Positions 11,200 through 22,682 of a DNA stretch of 64,000 nt are shown one piece after another (the first letter of the stretch is position 1; each line of letters starts with the position of its first letter). This stretch comes from Ilyonectria destructans (lineage: Eukaryota; Ascomycota; Sordariomycetes; Hypocreales; Nectriaceae): positions 2,976,001-3,040,000 of the forward strand of contig JAHEWK010000005.1 of NCBI GenBank assembly GCA_020740775.1, given 5' to 3'. Below the pieces are notes generated by a model. It saw only the letters and a program-made list of their open reading frames with translations, did no database searches and was not told where the DNA came from. Position numbers and translations under genes: made by a program.

Positions 11200-12427
11200 A
11201 TGAAGCTTAATTCGTTAGAGGTATGGATATGGCGTTGATACAGGCGTATTGACTGTAAATGTGTTTTGGGCTTAGGAGGAATGCTGTTCCCACATATGAG
11301 AATGAGAGGATCGATCGCGACATCGAGCCAATTACCCTGCACACTTATTTATAATTTGTTCGCCTGCCCGTATCAAGTGTATGCGTAAGTCGTAATTAGC
11401 AGTGGACAACCTTATCACTATTGCCACAAGAAGACTACCATCATATACAACCAGGTACAAACCCTTCACCTTAGTCCCAAACAAGCCCATGTACTTACTG
11501 CGTAAATAGCAGCGTGTGACTTTTATCTTGCCCCATCTTTTAAGGCAAGCTATCGCCGCAACTCTCATTGCCATCTTTCTACTTCTCATCAGCTGGGCGC
11601 AGCAAGAAGTGCTAAATCTAGATTTCCCATGTTTGTCTTTTCAGTCATGATCTAGCTTGAGCTATCGTTCCAATCATTTCCTTTCGCTGCGTTGGTGAGC
11701 CCTCCTCTGTACCTAGGGTGTGGCTTGCGCTGAGTGCAACTTCTAACAACAAAATATGTTGAATAAAAAATAAGAATAGAAAACAAACGATTCGAATAAT
11801 CTGAGTAGATACAAACAGTGTTCTTATCAGACTGCAGCAGCTATTTATGCCATTGCATTCAGAAAGAAAGATTATTAAAGCTCACCTAGAGTTACATCTA
11901 TCCAGAATAGCCAAGTAGGTTATAATAATATTATCGCTGATCCGTTTATAGTCTATGTTGGGCTTGCGATGAACTTTTTGGGCTTTGCCCCCCCGATTCC
12001 GTAGGAGGGCAATTAGCAAGATGTCCCTACCAGAAAAGCTCTACAAGAGAACTCTGATGGGGCCGCAAGCCGGATCAGGTTTCACTATAATATGTCCGTT
12101 GAAGACATTAGACTGAGGCGGGATGCCGAGCCGGGAGAGTCGTACATGGATGAATCGTTTGCCGAGAGCCCGAGCCACCTCGACGACTAGGGCATTTATG
12201 ATTTTATTTAGGGCTGAATTGCGGAGCGACGAACTTGGAGGGGACCAGGGTGATGAGATGACGGAATATTAGCGAACACCGAAATTTCGGCTTTCAAATA
12301 GCGATTGAATAACGACATGAAGGCCAATTATTCCTTGATAAAGTGTCATCTTTTTATCTTATATTCATAATCTAGCTCCGTCCAATCATTTATTTTCTAT
12401 TCATTCCCTTTCCATTTTAAATCCTTC
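11200..12427. other. Long intergenic region with one short ORF
   Basis: About 1.2 kb lie between the 3' ends of two genes. At 12014-12190 there is an open frame whose last part, from ATG 12092 to TAG 12188-12190 (32 codons), is acidic and GC-biased and looks like the tail of a coding exon. No partner exon was recognised. The rest is AT-rich and featureless. Confidence 0.45.
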
Positions 12428-13321
12428 TTACAACACACCAGCACTCTTGAGAGCAGCCTCGAGCTTAGCCCTGGGAGCTCCTTCGAGGATCTTGAAGGGC
12501 TTGCGGACCTCACCAGTCTTCCACCCGCGCAGCTGCATACCAGTCTTGACGGCAGCGCAGTAGTTGTTAGACTCGAGGATCTTGCAGATGGGAAAGATCT
12601 TGGCCCAGATCTCGCGGCTGCGCTTAAGGTCGCCCTCGACGGCTAGTGCCTGCCAGAGCTCCATGGAAAGCTCGGGGATAAAGTTGGTGGCACCCCAGAC
12701 GGAGCCCTTGGCGCCGGCGGCAATGCCGTAGAAGGTGAGGGTGTCCCAGCCATTGAAGGCGGTGATGTCCTTGTGGTGGGCGAAGAGCAGCTCGGTCAGG
12801 GCGGGGCCGTTACCAGAGGTGTCCTTGAGGTAGTGGACGCCAACGGTGTTCAGCTCAGCAATCTCCTTGGGCGACAGGGTGACGCCACTGGCTGAAGGGA
12901 TATTGTAGTAGACAATGGGGAGACCGCTGGCAGTGTGGATCTCGCGCATGTGCTCCCGGAGCTCCTCCTTGTTGGGAGCGTCATAGAACGGAGGGACGAC
13001 CATCAGAGAGTGAGCTCCAGCCTTGGCAGCGTGGACAGCCAGGTCAACGGCCTTGGCGGTGGAAAGTTCGCCAATGCCGGCCATGACGTGGGCACGGCCA
13101 GCAGAAGACTTGACGACCTGCTCGACAAGCTGCTTTCGCTCATCGGTGGTGAGGGCAGTGAACTCGCCGGTGCTGCCGCCGGGGACGAGGCCGTGTACGC
13201 CAGCATCGATAAGGCGGTTGACATGGGCGTCAATGCCAGCGAGATCGATGGAGCCGTCCTCTTTGAAGTGGGTGATCAGAGCGACCATGATGCCCGAAGG
13301 CTCCTGGACGTTGTGGGCCAT
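12428..13321 (-). CDS. DapA-family (dihydrodipicolinate synthase/N-acetylneuraminate lyase-like) aldolase
   Basis: A single exon of 297 aa, the normal family length, starts at MAHNVQEPSG; a longer in-frame extension upstream lacks an ATG and looks like 5' UTR. Class-I aldolase landmarks are present: GGSTGEF (pyruvate-carboxylate-binding turn), the catalytic Tyr in YYNIPS and the Schiff-base Lys in YLKDTSGNG, followed by FNGWD and GAKGSVWGATN. Fungi make lysine by the aminoadipate route, so true dihydrodipicolinate synthesis is unlikely. Fungal members act as 2-keto-3-deoxy-sugar-acid aldolases, 4-hydroxy-2-oxoglutarate aldolases or related lyases. Substrate is undetermined. Its position between amino-acid catabolic genes makes an oxo-acid aldol cleavage step plausible. 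Confidence 0.9.
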   Translation of the reverse strand: MAHNVQEPSGIMVALITHFKEDGSIDLAGIDAHVNRLIDAGVHGLVPGGSTGEFTALTTDERKQLVEQVVKSSAGRAHVMAGIGELSTAKAVDLAVHAAKAGAHSLMVVPPFYDAPNKEELREHMREIHTASGLPIVYYNIPSASGVTLSPKEIAELNTVGVHYLKDTSGNGPALTELLFAHHKDITAFNGWDTLTFYGIAAGAKGSVWGATNFIPELSMELWQALAVEGDLKRSREIWAKIFPICKILESNNYCAAVKTGMQLRGWKTGEVRKPFKILEGAPRAKLEAALKSAGVL

Positions 13322-14128
13322 TTTAAATAAGTGGGTATAAGAAGAAGATGTAAATGTGAGCTTGAGAGAGATAAAGATGAAGGTGATGAGAATGAACAAT
13401 AAAGGAACCCATTCATCCAACTTTGAGCAGTATTATATCCATCGTCCCTTCGTCCCTCAGTTGAAGCAAACCAATGTTCCCCGCGATTTAGCGCGGGGCT
13501 CATCATGTCGGAAGGCGTCTTGCTCAATTGAATGAGGAAAGTTATCACGGTGGTGGGGCACTCTTACATGGCCCCCTACCGGCACTTATTCGCTTGCCAG
13601 CATACGGCGATAGGAGGCAAAAGATAGCATCCTCGACATGTAGCCCACTTTGCCACATGCTCACATGGATAGACGAAATGGGAAGAGGAAAGTCAGCGCT
13701 GCGTCGCTCTCGCCGAAGACGGAGGCCCTGGTGACGGAGGTTGAGCCGCGTTTCTGGATGTCTTGGACGATCCCGAGACACGGGATCCCATCCGAGGGCA
13801 TCATCCGAGCCTGCATCACGATGGTGCCAAAGAACCGGCACGGATTGGCGATACCCGCGGTCATTCTAATTTTCGCCATCTCTTATTCAAACTCGGAATG
13901 CCTGGACGACGAGACGCGACACGTGATGCCATGAGAAATGTCGGACGTAATTGGCTAGGTGTGGCTAGGTATAGACAAGAATGCGCAGCCAGGACATCTG
14001 TGGTAAACAATACAACAACACATTATAGCAACGAAGTGGAATCATTATGAAGAGACAGGTTATAATAGTAATGCGCCTTTTCCCACTAAATAATCTATGA
14101 ACGCTTCATATGCAATGCTATCACACTT
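13322..14128. other. Intergenic region
   Basis: This is the promoter side of the DapA-family gene and the 3' flank of the FMN dehydrogenase gene. Only overlapping short frames without domains are seen. Confidence 0.6.
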
Positions 14129-15549
14129 TTACAGCTTGGCCAACATGCCGTTTCCGTCGAGGTATCGCAGGTGGTCTCGAGTAATGTCCTTGATCGTCTT
14201 GCATCTAAATAATGGTAAACAAATGCAACGAGGCATGAAGTGTCGCAATACATACCCAGCGAGAGCCATTGTAATCTTGAACTCATCCGTGAGGATCTTG
14301 AGGGCCAGCTCGACACCCTCTTGTCCGTTGTACTGTCGCGCGTTAGCTAAGATTAATCCACGTAGAGTCGCGAACACCAACCGCAAGACCCCAAATGGGG
14401 ATTCGTCCCACAAAGCAGTGAGTAGCGCCCATGGCAAGCGCCTTGAAAATATCGGTGCCGCGTCGGATGCCGCCGTCGACGGCAATGGGGATCTTGCCAC
14501 CAGCTGCGACGGCGCACTCGCGGAGAGCATCTAGGGTTGCGGGGACGCCGTCCAGCTGTCGGCCACCGTGGTTAGAGATGATGACGCCGTCGAGGCCATA
14601 CTTGATAGCTAGGTGGACGTCCTCGGCGCCGTACACGCCCTTGATCCACAGCTGTAGCTTGGTGTTCTGCCGCAGCCACGGAATGGCAGTCTCCCAGTCG
14701 AGCGAGGGATCGAAGTCGTTCTTGCTGTCGGTGCCGGCGTTCTCGCCGCTGAGCTCGTCCTTGCCGTCGGATAGCAGATTGGGCCACGCCATGTCGTCGG
14801 GGAGAACAAAGCCATTGCGGTACTCGTTCAGACGGCGGCCGAGCAGGGGAACGTCGACGGAGAGGAATATGGCCTTGTAGCCGGCAGCTGTGCGGAGGTC
14901 TTCGTTAGACAAGCCGACGTCGTGCTTGGGAAGGTGTCAACTCACCCTCAGCTCGTTGCAGGATCTGGAGCGTAACCGAACGGTCCTTGACAACGCAGAC
15001 CTGCATCACGTAGGGGTTACCGAGTCCCTGGGCGCCAACATCCTCAATTGACTCAGTCGCATACGAAGACAAGCCCATGCAAATACCAGCCTTGGCGGCG
15101 GCGCGCGAAGTCGCAAGCTCGCCATCGGGGTGAGCCAGGCGGTGCATCGCCGCGGGACTGAAGCCCAGAGGCAGCGCTGTCTTGCATCCAAAGATCTCGC
15201 CGCTGATGTCTACATCTTGCACGTTGACCAGGATTCGCGGGCGGATCTTGTAGCGGTTGTATGCCTCCTCGTTGTCCCTAAGTCTGGAAAGTGCAAAAAT
15301 GCGACGTTAGTCTCAAGCAGAGGAATCGCGCATGGTGATCTGGAGTGAGACGTGAGACATACGTTAACAAGTCCATGGCACCCTCGTTGAAGTAATCTAC
15401 ACAACAGTTTCAGCACGGTCCAGGCGTTCTGCAGCTTAGAATCAAGGACACGAACCGCTGTACATCTTGGGAAGGTTGGCGCAGCCATGTTCCTTCAAAT
15501 CCGCAATGGTGTGGACCTTGGGGTCGTAAGTCTTTCCGCGGTTGGCCAT
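14129..15549 (-). CDS. FMN-dependent 2-hydroxyacid dehydrogenase/oxidase
   Basis: The gene starts MANRGKTYDPK at 15549 and ends GNGMLAKL at 14129. About six short-intron exons restore the frame, with exon ends near 15456, 15363-15396 and 14941, acceptors near 14900 and 14177, and a junction giving WGLAYNGQEG. Landmarks of the flavocytochrome b2/glycolate oxidase fold are clear: PLGFSPAAMHRLAHPDGE, the FMN-contact Lys in LWIKGV, the catalytic His-Gly-Gly-Arg in SNHGGRQLDG, and the phosphate-binding VDGGIRRGTDIFKALAMGA. No cytochrome b5 domain or mitochondrial leader precedes it, unlike yeast CYB2, so it is a stand-alone oxidase/dehydrogenase. It oxidises a 2-hydroxy acid (lactate, glycolate, mandelate or branched-chain type; not determinable). 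It belongs to the same metabolic neighbourhood as the DapA-family and semialdehyde dehydrogenase genes. Confidence 0.92.
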
Positions 15550-16285
15550 GGCGACAAGAGGAGCAATGAACGGGCTGTTGATACAATTGAGAGAGGTGAA
15601 GGATTATAGCTGCTGCGCGGGACGATGACCGCTCGAGCTGGTACAAATATATTTCGGAGGCGCGGCACTTGAGCTCGCAGCTTAGCTGACCTTCGGGTGC
15701 GCGTCCGGTGGATGCAGCGGGTCTCCCCCGATTCGAGCAGGATGACACGATGAATTGGACCATGTGATTTGGCTAGATAGACTGTCAGATAATCTGTCAA
15801 GTGTTAGCCGCGTTATCATGCCTCGATTGTGTACTGGGCGGGATAGCCTGCCTTTCTTGGAGAGTGAGGCGAACAGAGGAACGGGACTAGCCGGCTTACA
15901 ATTGGGGCAGATTGGGGCAATGAGCATTAGCCATGATGCGGAGAACCGAGCCAAGAATGGAACATGGGGTAAGTTAGTTGGTGTTAGTAGGGACAGCTTG
16001 GGATAGCTAGCTCTCGCCATGAGCCAACGGATGCAATCGCCCATCTCCAACGTCTTTTGGAAACTTTTCTTAGTACATGGCTTCGCGATTGCACAGCCGG
16101 TGATCTCTCCCGAGCATTGTATCCACTTGCCTCATTCGCCGGCCTTGCGACTCGGCGTTGCGATGGAAGCATCGAGCAGACGGAGTCATGGCAAACGCAA
16201 ATGAGGTTTCTTAAGAGATGCTGTTGCCGGCAGCTCCTCGCTCCCCGGTACACGTCTTTTGCTCTCTGCTAGGTTAATCGCCACA
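15550..16285. promoter_or_regulatory. Divergent promoter, FMN dehydrogenase / MMSDH
   Basis: A 736-bp spacer lies between two divergent start codons. No specific element is assigned and no gene is seen. Confidence 0.5.
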
Positions 16286-17964
16286 ATGAACATCTCTCGA
16301 GCTGCCCGACGCGTGCCTCAACCCTTGAGGGCGCGAACCATGATGCGCTCCAGCCATTCCGCTGCGATGCGTCCGTGGCCGACGACGCACTCCAAGATCG
16401 CCGAGCCTCTGCCCACTCACAACTTTATCGGAAACAACTTTACTCCTTCCGTGGCTACGACCTGGATCGACGTTCACGATCCCGCCACCAACAACGTCGT
16501 GACGCGCGTACCCGAGTCCACCGACGAGGAGCTCGAGGCCGCTGTCAAGGCTGCGGAGGATGCTTTCCCCGCCTGGAGGGACACGAGCATCCTGCGGCGC
16601 CAGCAGATCATGTTCAATTTTGTGCGTCTGATCCGCGAGAACTGGGACCGTCTCGCTGCGTCTATTACTCTCGAGCAGGGCAAGACTTTTGCCGATGCTC
16701 GAGGCGATGTCCTCCGTGGCCTTCAGGTTGCTGAGACTGCCTGTGGCATCACCACCCAGATCACTGGTGAGGTTCTCGAGGTTGCCAAGGATATGGAGAC
16801 GCGCAACTACCGAGAACCCCTTGGTGTCGTTGCTGCTATTTGCCCCTTCAGTAAGCCGCACCTTAGTCTCCCGCTCACTAGGCCTTGCTGACAACTACTC
16901 CAACAGACTTCCCTGCCATGATCCCACTGTGGTCTATTCCGATCGCAACCATTACTGGTAACACGCTTGTTATCAAGCCCTCAGAGCGTGACCCTGGCGC
17001 CGCTATGATCCTGGCTGAGATCGCCAAGGAGGCTGGGTTCCCCGACGGTGTCATCAACATCATCCACGGCACCCACCGCGCCGTTAACTTCATCATCGAT
17101 GAGCCTGCCATTAAGGCCATCAGCTTCGTCGGCGGCAACGCTGCTGGAGAATACATCTACGCCCGAGGCTCCGCCAACGGCAAGCGTGTCCAGGCCAACC
17201 TCGGCGCGAAGAACCACGCTGTCGTCCTGCCGGACTGCAACCGGAAGAGCACCATCAACGCCATCACCGGTGCTGCTTTTGGTGCCGCTGGCCAGCGGTG
17301 CATGGCTCTGAGTACTGTTGTGCTTGTTGGCAGCGACACTCAGGCCTGGGTTGATGACCTGGTTGACGCCGCTAAGCAACTGAAGACTGACGGTGGTTTC
17401 GAAGACGGCGCGGACCTGGGCCCTGTTATTACCCCCAAGTCCAAGGATAGAATCGAGGCCCTGATTGCCTCAGCTGAGGAGGAGGGTGCCGAGATTGTCC
17501 TTGATGGCCGCGGCTATGCCCCTGCCAAATACCCCAATGGTAATTTCATCGCTCCTACCATCATCGACGGCGTGAAGACCCACATGAAGTGTTACACGGA
17601 AGAGATCTTCGGCCCTGTGTTGGTCGTTCTACACGCTTCCACGCTCGAGGAGGCCACCAAGCTCGTCAACGCAAACGAGTACGGCAACGGCACGGCAATC
17701 TTCACCAACTCAGGCCCCAAGGCCGCATGGTTCCAGAAGAACATCGAGGCCGGCCAGGTCGGCATCAACGTGCCCATCCCCGTCCCCCTGCCCATGTTCA
17801 GCTTCACGGGCAACAAGAAGAGCATCGCCGGCGGTGGCGTCAGCACCTTTTACGGCAAGTCCGGCCTGAACTTTTACACGCAGACCAAGACTGTCACCAG
17901 CCTGTGGAAGGGCGAGGAGGAGGCTGATTCCGGCAAGAGCGTCAACATGCCTACGCAGAGCTAG
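16286..17964 (+). CDS. Methylmalonate/malonate-semialdehyde dehydrogenase (acylating), mitochondrial
   Basis: Two exons (16286-16850, 16907-17964) give 540 aa. The ATG at 16286 has a favourable CACAATGA context; the frame is open a little further upstream but only from a TTG. The first about 40 residues are Arg/Ser-rich, a mitochondrial presequence. The body matches CoA-dependent methylmalonate-semialdehyde dehydrogenases: [43 protein letters not shown] and the catalytic Cys in GQRCMALS, then FTGNKKS and a KTVTSLW end. The enzyme converts methylmalonate semialdehyde (valine breakdown) to propionyl-CoA, and malonate semialdehyde (beta-alanine breakdown) to acetyl-CoA. The second activity would follow directly from the transaminase at 6.7-8.4 kb. 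Confidence 0.95.
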
Positions 17965-19076
17965 GGAGTTCACTTTGGGAAGGAGGCTTATTGGATATGG
18001 AACTATAGATGATAGCGGTCTGGATTTGGCAATTAAAAGAACTACGTTAGGAATTCCCTAGCAGGGGAAACATGATGTACGGCTTCCAAACTTTGGCGTG
18101 GCCTAATGCGTCTGACTCGCGCCATCTGTAATTCCGCCTGTAGTGTGTCGTGGACTTGGCTGTTACCCCAGATGCCAGGCCTAAATGGCATCACACGTGT
18201 CCAAATTGGTGCGCTTCCCCGTTTTCCATCGGCAAGGATCATCGTAGTTCGCCATGTAAAACTCGCCGCGAAGGGGCGCTGAGCTGAGAGTCCCGCCAAG
18301 AGCCTAGGTGTTTACAATACGCATTGAAATGTGGCAAGGTTCGTACCCGCGGAAACTTCCCCAACGCACCGAGCTGGATAGACTGCGCCCCACAGCCGAG
18401 GGATGGTGGACACCTTTGATAGGCAGGGACTCAAAGCAGCATCCTTGGCGGCGTTGCTTTCCGTCCCTGGATTGTCAGGTTATTTCTGACTCGCTATGAC
18501 AAACGGATTCATCGTACACAGGCTGAATTGGCCTTGTCTAGACAGCCGGTTCTCGAGGTAGGCCTTGCAGGTGGTTCGTCACCAGATGCTCGGGTGCCCC
18601 CCTGCCCCTGGCCCTTCGACTTGCCCAATTCTCCATTTCCCCATGGGGCGAAGAGATCAAGTTCTTCAGTGGAGCCCGGTTGTCCACTCTTATCTTTGCC
18701 CGCACGACATCAGAGATAGGTGCTAACGGAGTTGGCGACTCGCGGCCATGTGGTGAGGGGAATGGACAAGGGGTTCAGGCCTTGGCGAGTCCAGACCCCC
18801 AGCATCTCACTATCGGACAAGTCCTGCGCTTGTATCTTGGCCTGATGTCGAACCCTACAGGGAAAGTCTTCACGGAGGCCCTCCCACTGGCCAGTTGCCG
18901 TTTTCGAGTCATAGCTTCTTCATGGACTCGATGTCTATAATAAGTTGGGATACCATCGGACCCGACAAGTTTCAATTCCCCATTGTTTTCAACAGCAGTA
19001 GGATCCCACCTTTGCTTTTTTACTGTCTCTCCACTTGGCTGCATAACTTGTCAATTCCTGTCCCCAAACGTCCATC
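17965..19076. other. Intergenic region upstream of permease
   Basis: About 1.1 kb between the MMSDH 3' end and the permease start. It is presumably the permease promoter. No ORF with domain support and no RNA gene was seen. Confidence 0.6.
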
Positions 19077-20761
19077 ATGGACAAAGAAACAATGAAGCCC
19101 GAACAAGAAGTCGACGTCGCCCGCTCCGACTCCCTCTCCCGCGGGGAGGTGGGCGGCGCTCCCACTGAGGGACCGACGACCAAGCGCGGTCTCAAGTCCC
19201 GACATGCTCAGATGATTGCTCTGGGCGGAACTATCGGAACTGGGCTATTCGTGGGCTCTGGCCAGGCCTTACGTATGGGTGGCCCGGTTTTTCTTCTGCT
19301 CGCTTACATCGTCATTACAATGCTCGTCTACGGCGTCGCTACCGCTACCGGCGAAATCAGCTCCTATCTTCCCGTCTACGGCTGCTCCATGTCCTACTAT
19401 GGCACTCGCTATGTGTCTCGAAGCTTGGGATTCACCTTGGGCTGGGTCTAGTATGTTGCCACGTCTTGGGCTTACGTTGTCCTCAGAACTGACAAATTTG
19501 TAGCTGGTATGTCTTCGCGGTTACTGTCCCGGCCGAAATCAATGTTACCACGCTGGTCATTCAATACTGGAACCCGCCTGTGCACACCGCAGTTTGGCTC
19601 ACGGTTGTCGGCGTTGTTATCGTCGCATGTAACTGTTTCCCTGTCAAAGTGTACGGTGAAACCGAGTTCTGGTTCGCATCTACCAAGGTCATCGGCATCA
19701 TCGGTCTCCTCATTATGGCCGTGTGTTTGTTCTTTGGCGGCGGCCCTTCCGGAGAACCAACATACTTCAAGTACTGGAGCAATCCGGGACCGATCAACGA
19801 GTACTTGGTTGAAGGCGGAGTAGGACGACTTTGTGCCTTTGTTGGTACCATCACCTTTTCTGTTTACGCCTTCGCCTTTGCTCCGGAGCTTCTGGTTGTG
19901 ACAGGTGGTGAGATGGAGTCGCCCCGACAGAACATCCCCAAGGCGACGGTGCGATACTTCTACCGACTTGTCACATTTTACATCCTGGGCGCTTTTGCCA
20001 TCGGCTTCCTTGTTCCCAGTGACCATCCCGACCTCTTGGGGGGTGGAAGTGGCGCCGCCGCTTCTCCATGGGCCATTGCCATCCGCGATGCCGGAATCCG
20101 AGGCCTCGACTCTGTGGTTAATGGCATTATTGTCATGTCCGCCTGGTCGGCTGGAAACTCCTACCTCTACCTGGCCAGCCGTGCTCTGTACTCTCTGGCT
20201 GTTGACGGAAACGCGCCGAAGATCTTCACTCGGTGCACCAAGTCTGGAATCCCGTATGTTGCGACTGCGACCAGCGCGTCTTTTAGCCTTCTGGCATACC
20301 TCAACCTAGCTAGCACTGGAGCCACCGTGTTCAACTGGTTCGTCAACTTGGTCAACACTGGAGGGTTCCAGAGCTGGATCTGCTGTTGTTTCATTTACCT
20401 CCGCTACCGAAAGGCGATTGAGGTTCAGGGCATTACCAACATTCCTTTCCGCTCGAAGCTGCAGCCTTATGGCGCATGGGTCAGCATGATTGGCTTCACA
20501 ATTCTCCTCTTGCTTCAGGGATTCAAGGTTTTCGTCAAGGGATATTGGGATACTCCCACCTTCCTCACTTCCTACATTGGTATCGTCATCTTCATCGTTC
20601 TCTACTTCGGACACCGTTATACAATTGGTCGAAACGATAGGTGGGTCCTACGACCGGAGGAGATTGACCTGACGACTGGCTTGGATGAGATTCTCGCGCT
20701 TGAGGCCCCGCCCCCTCAGTCGAAGAAGTGGTACATGATGTGGAGGCGTGTGTTTGAGTAA
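19077..20761 (+). CDS. Amino-acid permease (YAT/APC family)
   Basis: Two exons (19077-19450, 19504-20761) give 543 aa. After a hydrophilic N-terminus comes the family signature RGLKSRHAQMIALGGTIGTG leading into the first membrane helix, then GSGQALRMGGP and ATGEISSYLPV. About twelve hydrophobic segments follow, with the AFAFAPELLVVTGGEMESPR motif characteristic of fungal general and specific amino-acid permeases, and a short cytosolic tail ending MWRRVFE. These proteins import amino acids with protons at the plasma membrane. Specificity is not readable from sequence. Its position beside transaminase and MMSDH genes suggests uptake of GABA, beta-alanine or a branched-chain/proline-type substrate (inference). 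The intron at 19451-19503 has GTATGT/TAG ends and joins GWVY to WYVF. Confidence 0.94.
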
Positions 20762-21588
20762 GGAAAGGGAAATTATGTACATAGCACAGTACCTTCTCAA
20801 ACCCAAGTTACTTTCGTCCTCTCTTACCATCGAGACCTCTGTTACAATTGAAGGTTGATTGTTCCTTTCATTGTATCCAGGGGCACTTTCGAATCCGTGA
20901 CTCCGGCATGATGGACGGTGTTAGTCCTAGAATAATATCCGAATGATCCTGACGTTTCTAATTGCTCGAGTGATAGGCGCCGGCCTTCCACCGCCAGTGA
21001 TAAGACAAGAAACGGAGTATATGGTACGTTCAGATGCAGTTAGTTTGATTCAACTCGACATGTCAAAATGCCCAAGCGTACCCTACCTGACTGTTGCCAC
21101 CTCGAAGAATTAGCCTAAGCGATAGTAACCAATTCCCTAAAATTAGAAGAATAGCATAAACAAATGTAATGATACTAAACACCCTGTCTTAGGATTACCA
21201 GTACTCGTCTCTAAGGGACTAAGGGATATGTTATTTAATCATCTTTGTCAAGCCCTTGGTCCTTGCCTCCATTTGCCTTGACAACAGGATTGGAACGTGG
21301 CAAGCTTGACCGTCATTGCGTGTCCCGTTAAGGGTAATTAAATTTGACGTGGTAATGTTGGTGAAAATGCGATAAGGGTTAGACTTTAAGTAAATACACT
21401 GTATCTGCACTCTTGAAGCTACGATGGTATAAGCTGTTGAGCGGTTGTTCGCTATGGTTCGACGGTGAATATCCAATTCCTGGGATCCCCCCCCCCTTGA
21501 ATCTTGACTCTCAGATCTTGGCACTGGGTGAAATAAATTCGAGGATATCATTTTCTATCGCCTATTGGTATCATTAAGTTGAAATCGA
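20762..21588. other. Convergent intergenic spacer
   Basis: About 0.8 kb of AT-richer DNA lies between the 3' ends of the permease and the MDR reductase genes, with an eight- to ten-base C run near 21488. No gene is seen. Confidence 0.6.
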
Positions 21589-22682
21589 TTACCTGACCTT
21601 CAGGATCGCCTTGCCAAAGTTCTTTCCGACGAGCATGTCCACTAAACCTTGAGCGGCGTTATCAATGCCCTCGGTCACATGCAGCTTCGCCTTCACACTG
21701 CCCTCAGCAAGCCACTTCTGCATGTTCTCCTGGTGCTCCTTGGCATAAGCACGGCCGAACTTGGGGTTGCCGACCAAGAAACCCTCCATGGTGATTTGCT
21801 TTGCAATGAGCTGGATGAGACCCTTGGTACCCTTCTGCTCCTCGTAGGGGGTGTTGTAAATATCAATCTAAGTCAAGTTAGCATCTGCGTGTTTGAAGTA
21901 TAGATCAGAGGACTTACCATGCCGCAAACGGGCATTCTTCCGCCAACATTGAAGTTGGCAAGAGCGGCCTCCAAGTGGTCACCGCCGACATTCTCAAAGT
22001 AAATGTCAATTCCGTTAGGAGCCAGGCGAGGCAGTGCCTCCTTAGGGTTCTCCTTCTTGTAATTGAATCCAGAGTCGAATCCAAGCTCCTTGGTGATGTA
22101 CTCAAGCTTCTGGTCAGATCCAACGGAACCAATAACGGTCAAACCCTCACGCTTGGCAATCTGTCCAACCACCTGACCAACAGCGCCAGCGGCGGAGCTG
22201 ATGAAGATGGTCTCTCCCTTCTGAGGCTTTCCGATCTTGTGCAGTCCGGACCAGGCTGTGAGTCCGGGCATGCCCAAAGGTCCCAAAAACAGGCCCAGCT
22301 CCAGGTTGTTGGGGTTGTAGATCTTTTGGACCATGAACAAAGCCTCCTTGGCCACACGGGCGTACTCGGCGATGGGGACATATGCGACGACGAGATCGCC
22401 CTCCTGGTAGCCCGCGCTGTCACTCTTGAGAACCTTGGAGACGGTGCCGCTGACAACGGGGCTATCTAGGTCGAAGGCTGGCGAGTATGACTTGATGGAG
22501 GGATCACGCATCTTGCCGCGCAGATAAGGGTCGAAAGAGGCATAGAGAATCTCAACGACGAGGCCGCCCTCGGGAGCCGCCTGCTCAAGATCGATGGGTC
22601 GATCCTCAACAGTGAGGTGCTCTCCGGGCACGGGCAGCCCAGTGGGGCCCTTCTTGAAGATGAGAGTTTTGTTGGAGGTCAT
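21589..22682 (-). CDS. Zinc-free MDR NADP-dependent oxidoreductase (alkenal/one reductase-like)
   Basis: Two exons (21918-22682, 21589-21867) give 347 aa. It lacks the zinc-ligand motifs of alcohol dehydrogenases and matches the leukotriene-B4-dehydrogenase/curcumin-reductase branch: FDPYLRGKMRDP near residue 50, LGMPGLTAWSGL, SSAAGAVGQVVGQIAK with the nucleotide-binding AxxGxxG turn, and YFENVGGDHLEAAL. Such enzymes reduce the double bond of alpha,beta-unsaturated aldehydes and ketones with NADPH, and are usually cytosolic stress or detoxification enzymes. The intron 21868-21917 has GTAAGT/TAG ends and keeps phase 0, joining VCGM to IDIYN. Confidence 0.93.

Noticed and set aside
13322..13420. 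N-terminal extension of the DapA-family protein with a hydrophobic stretch
   Set aside because: The extension has no ATG start and lies in an AT-rich 5' UTR; the family normally begins at the chosen Met.
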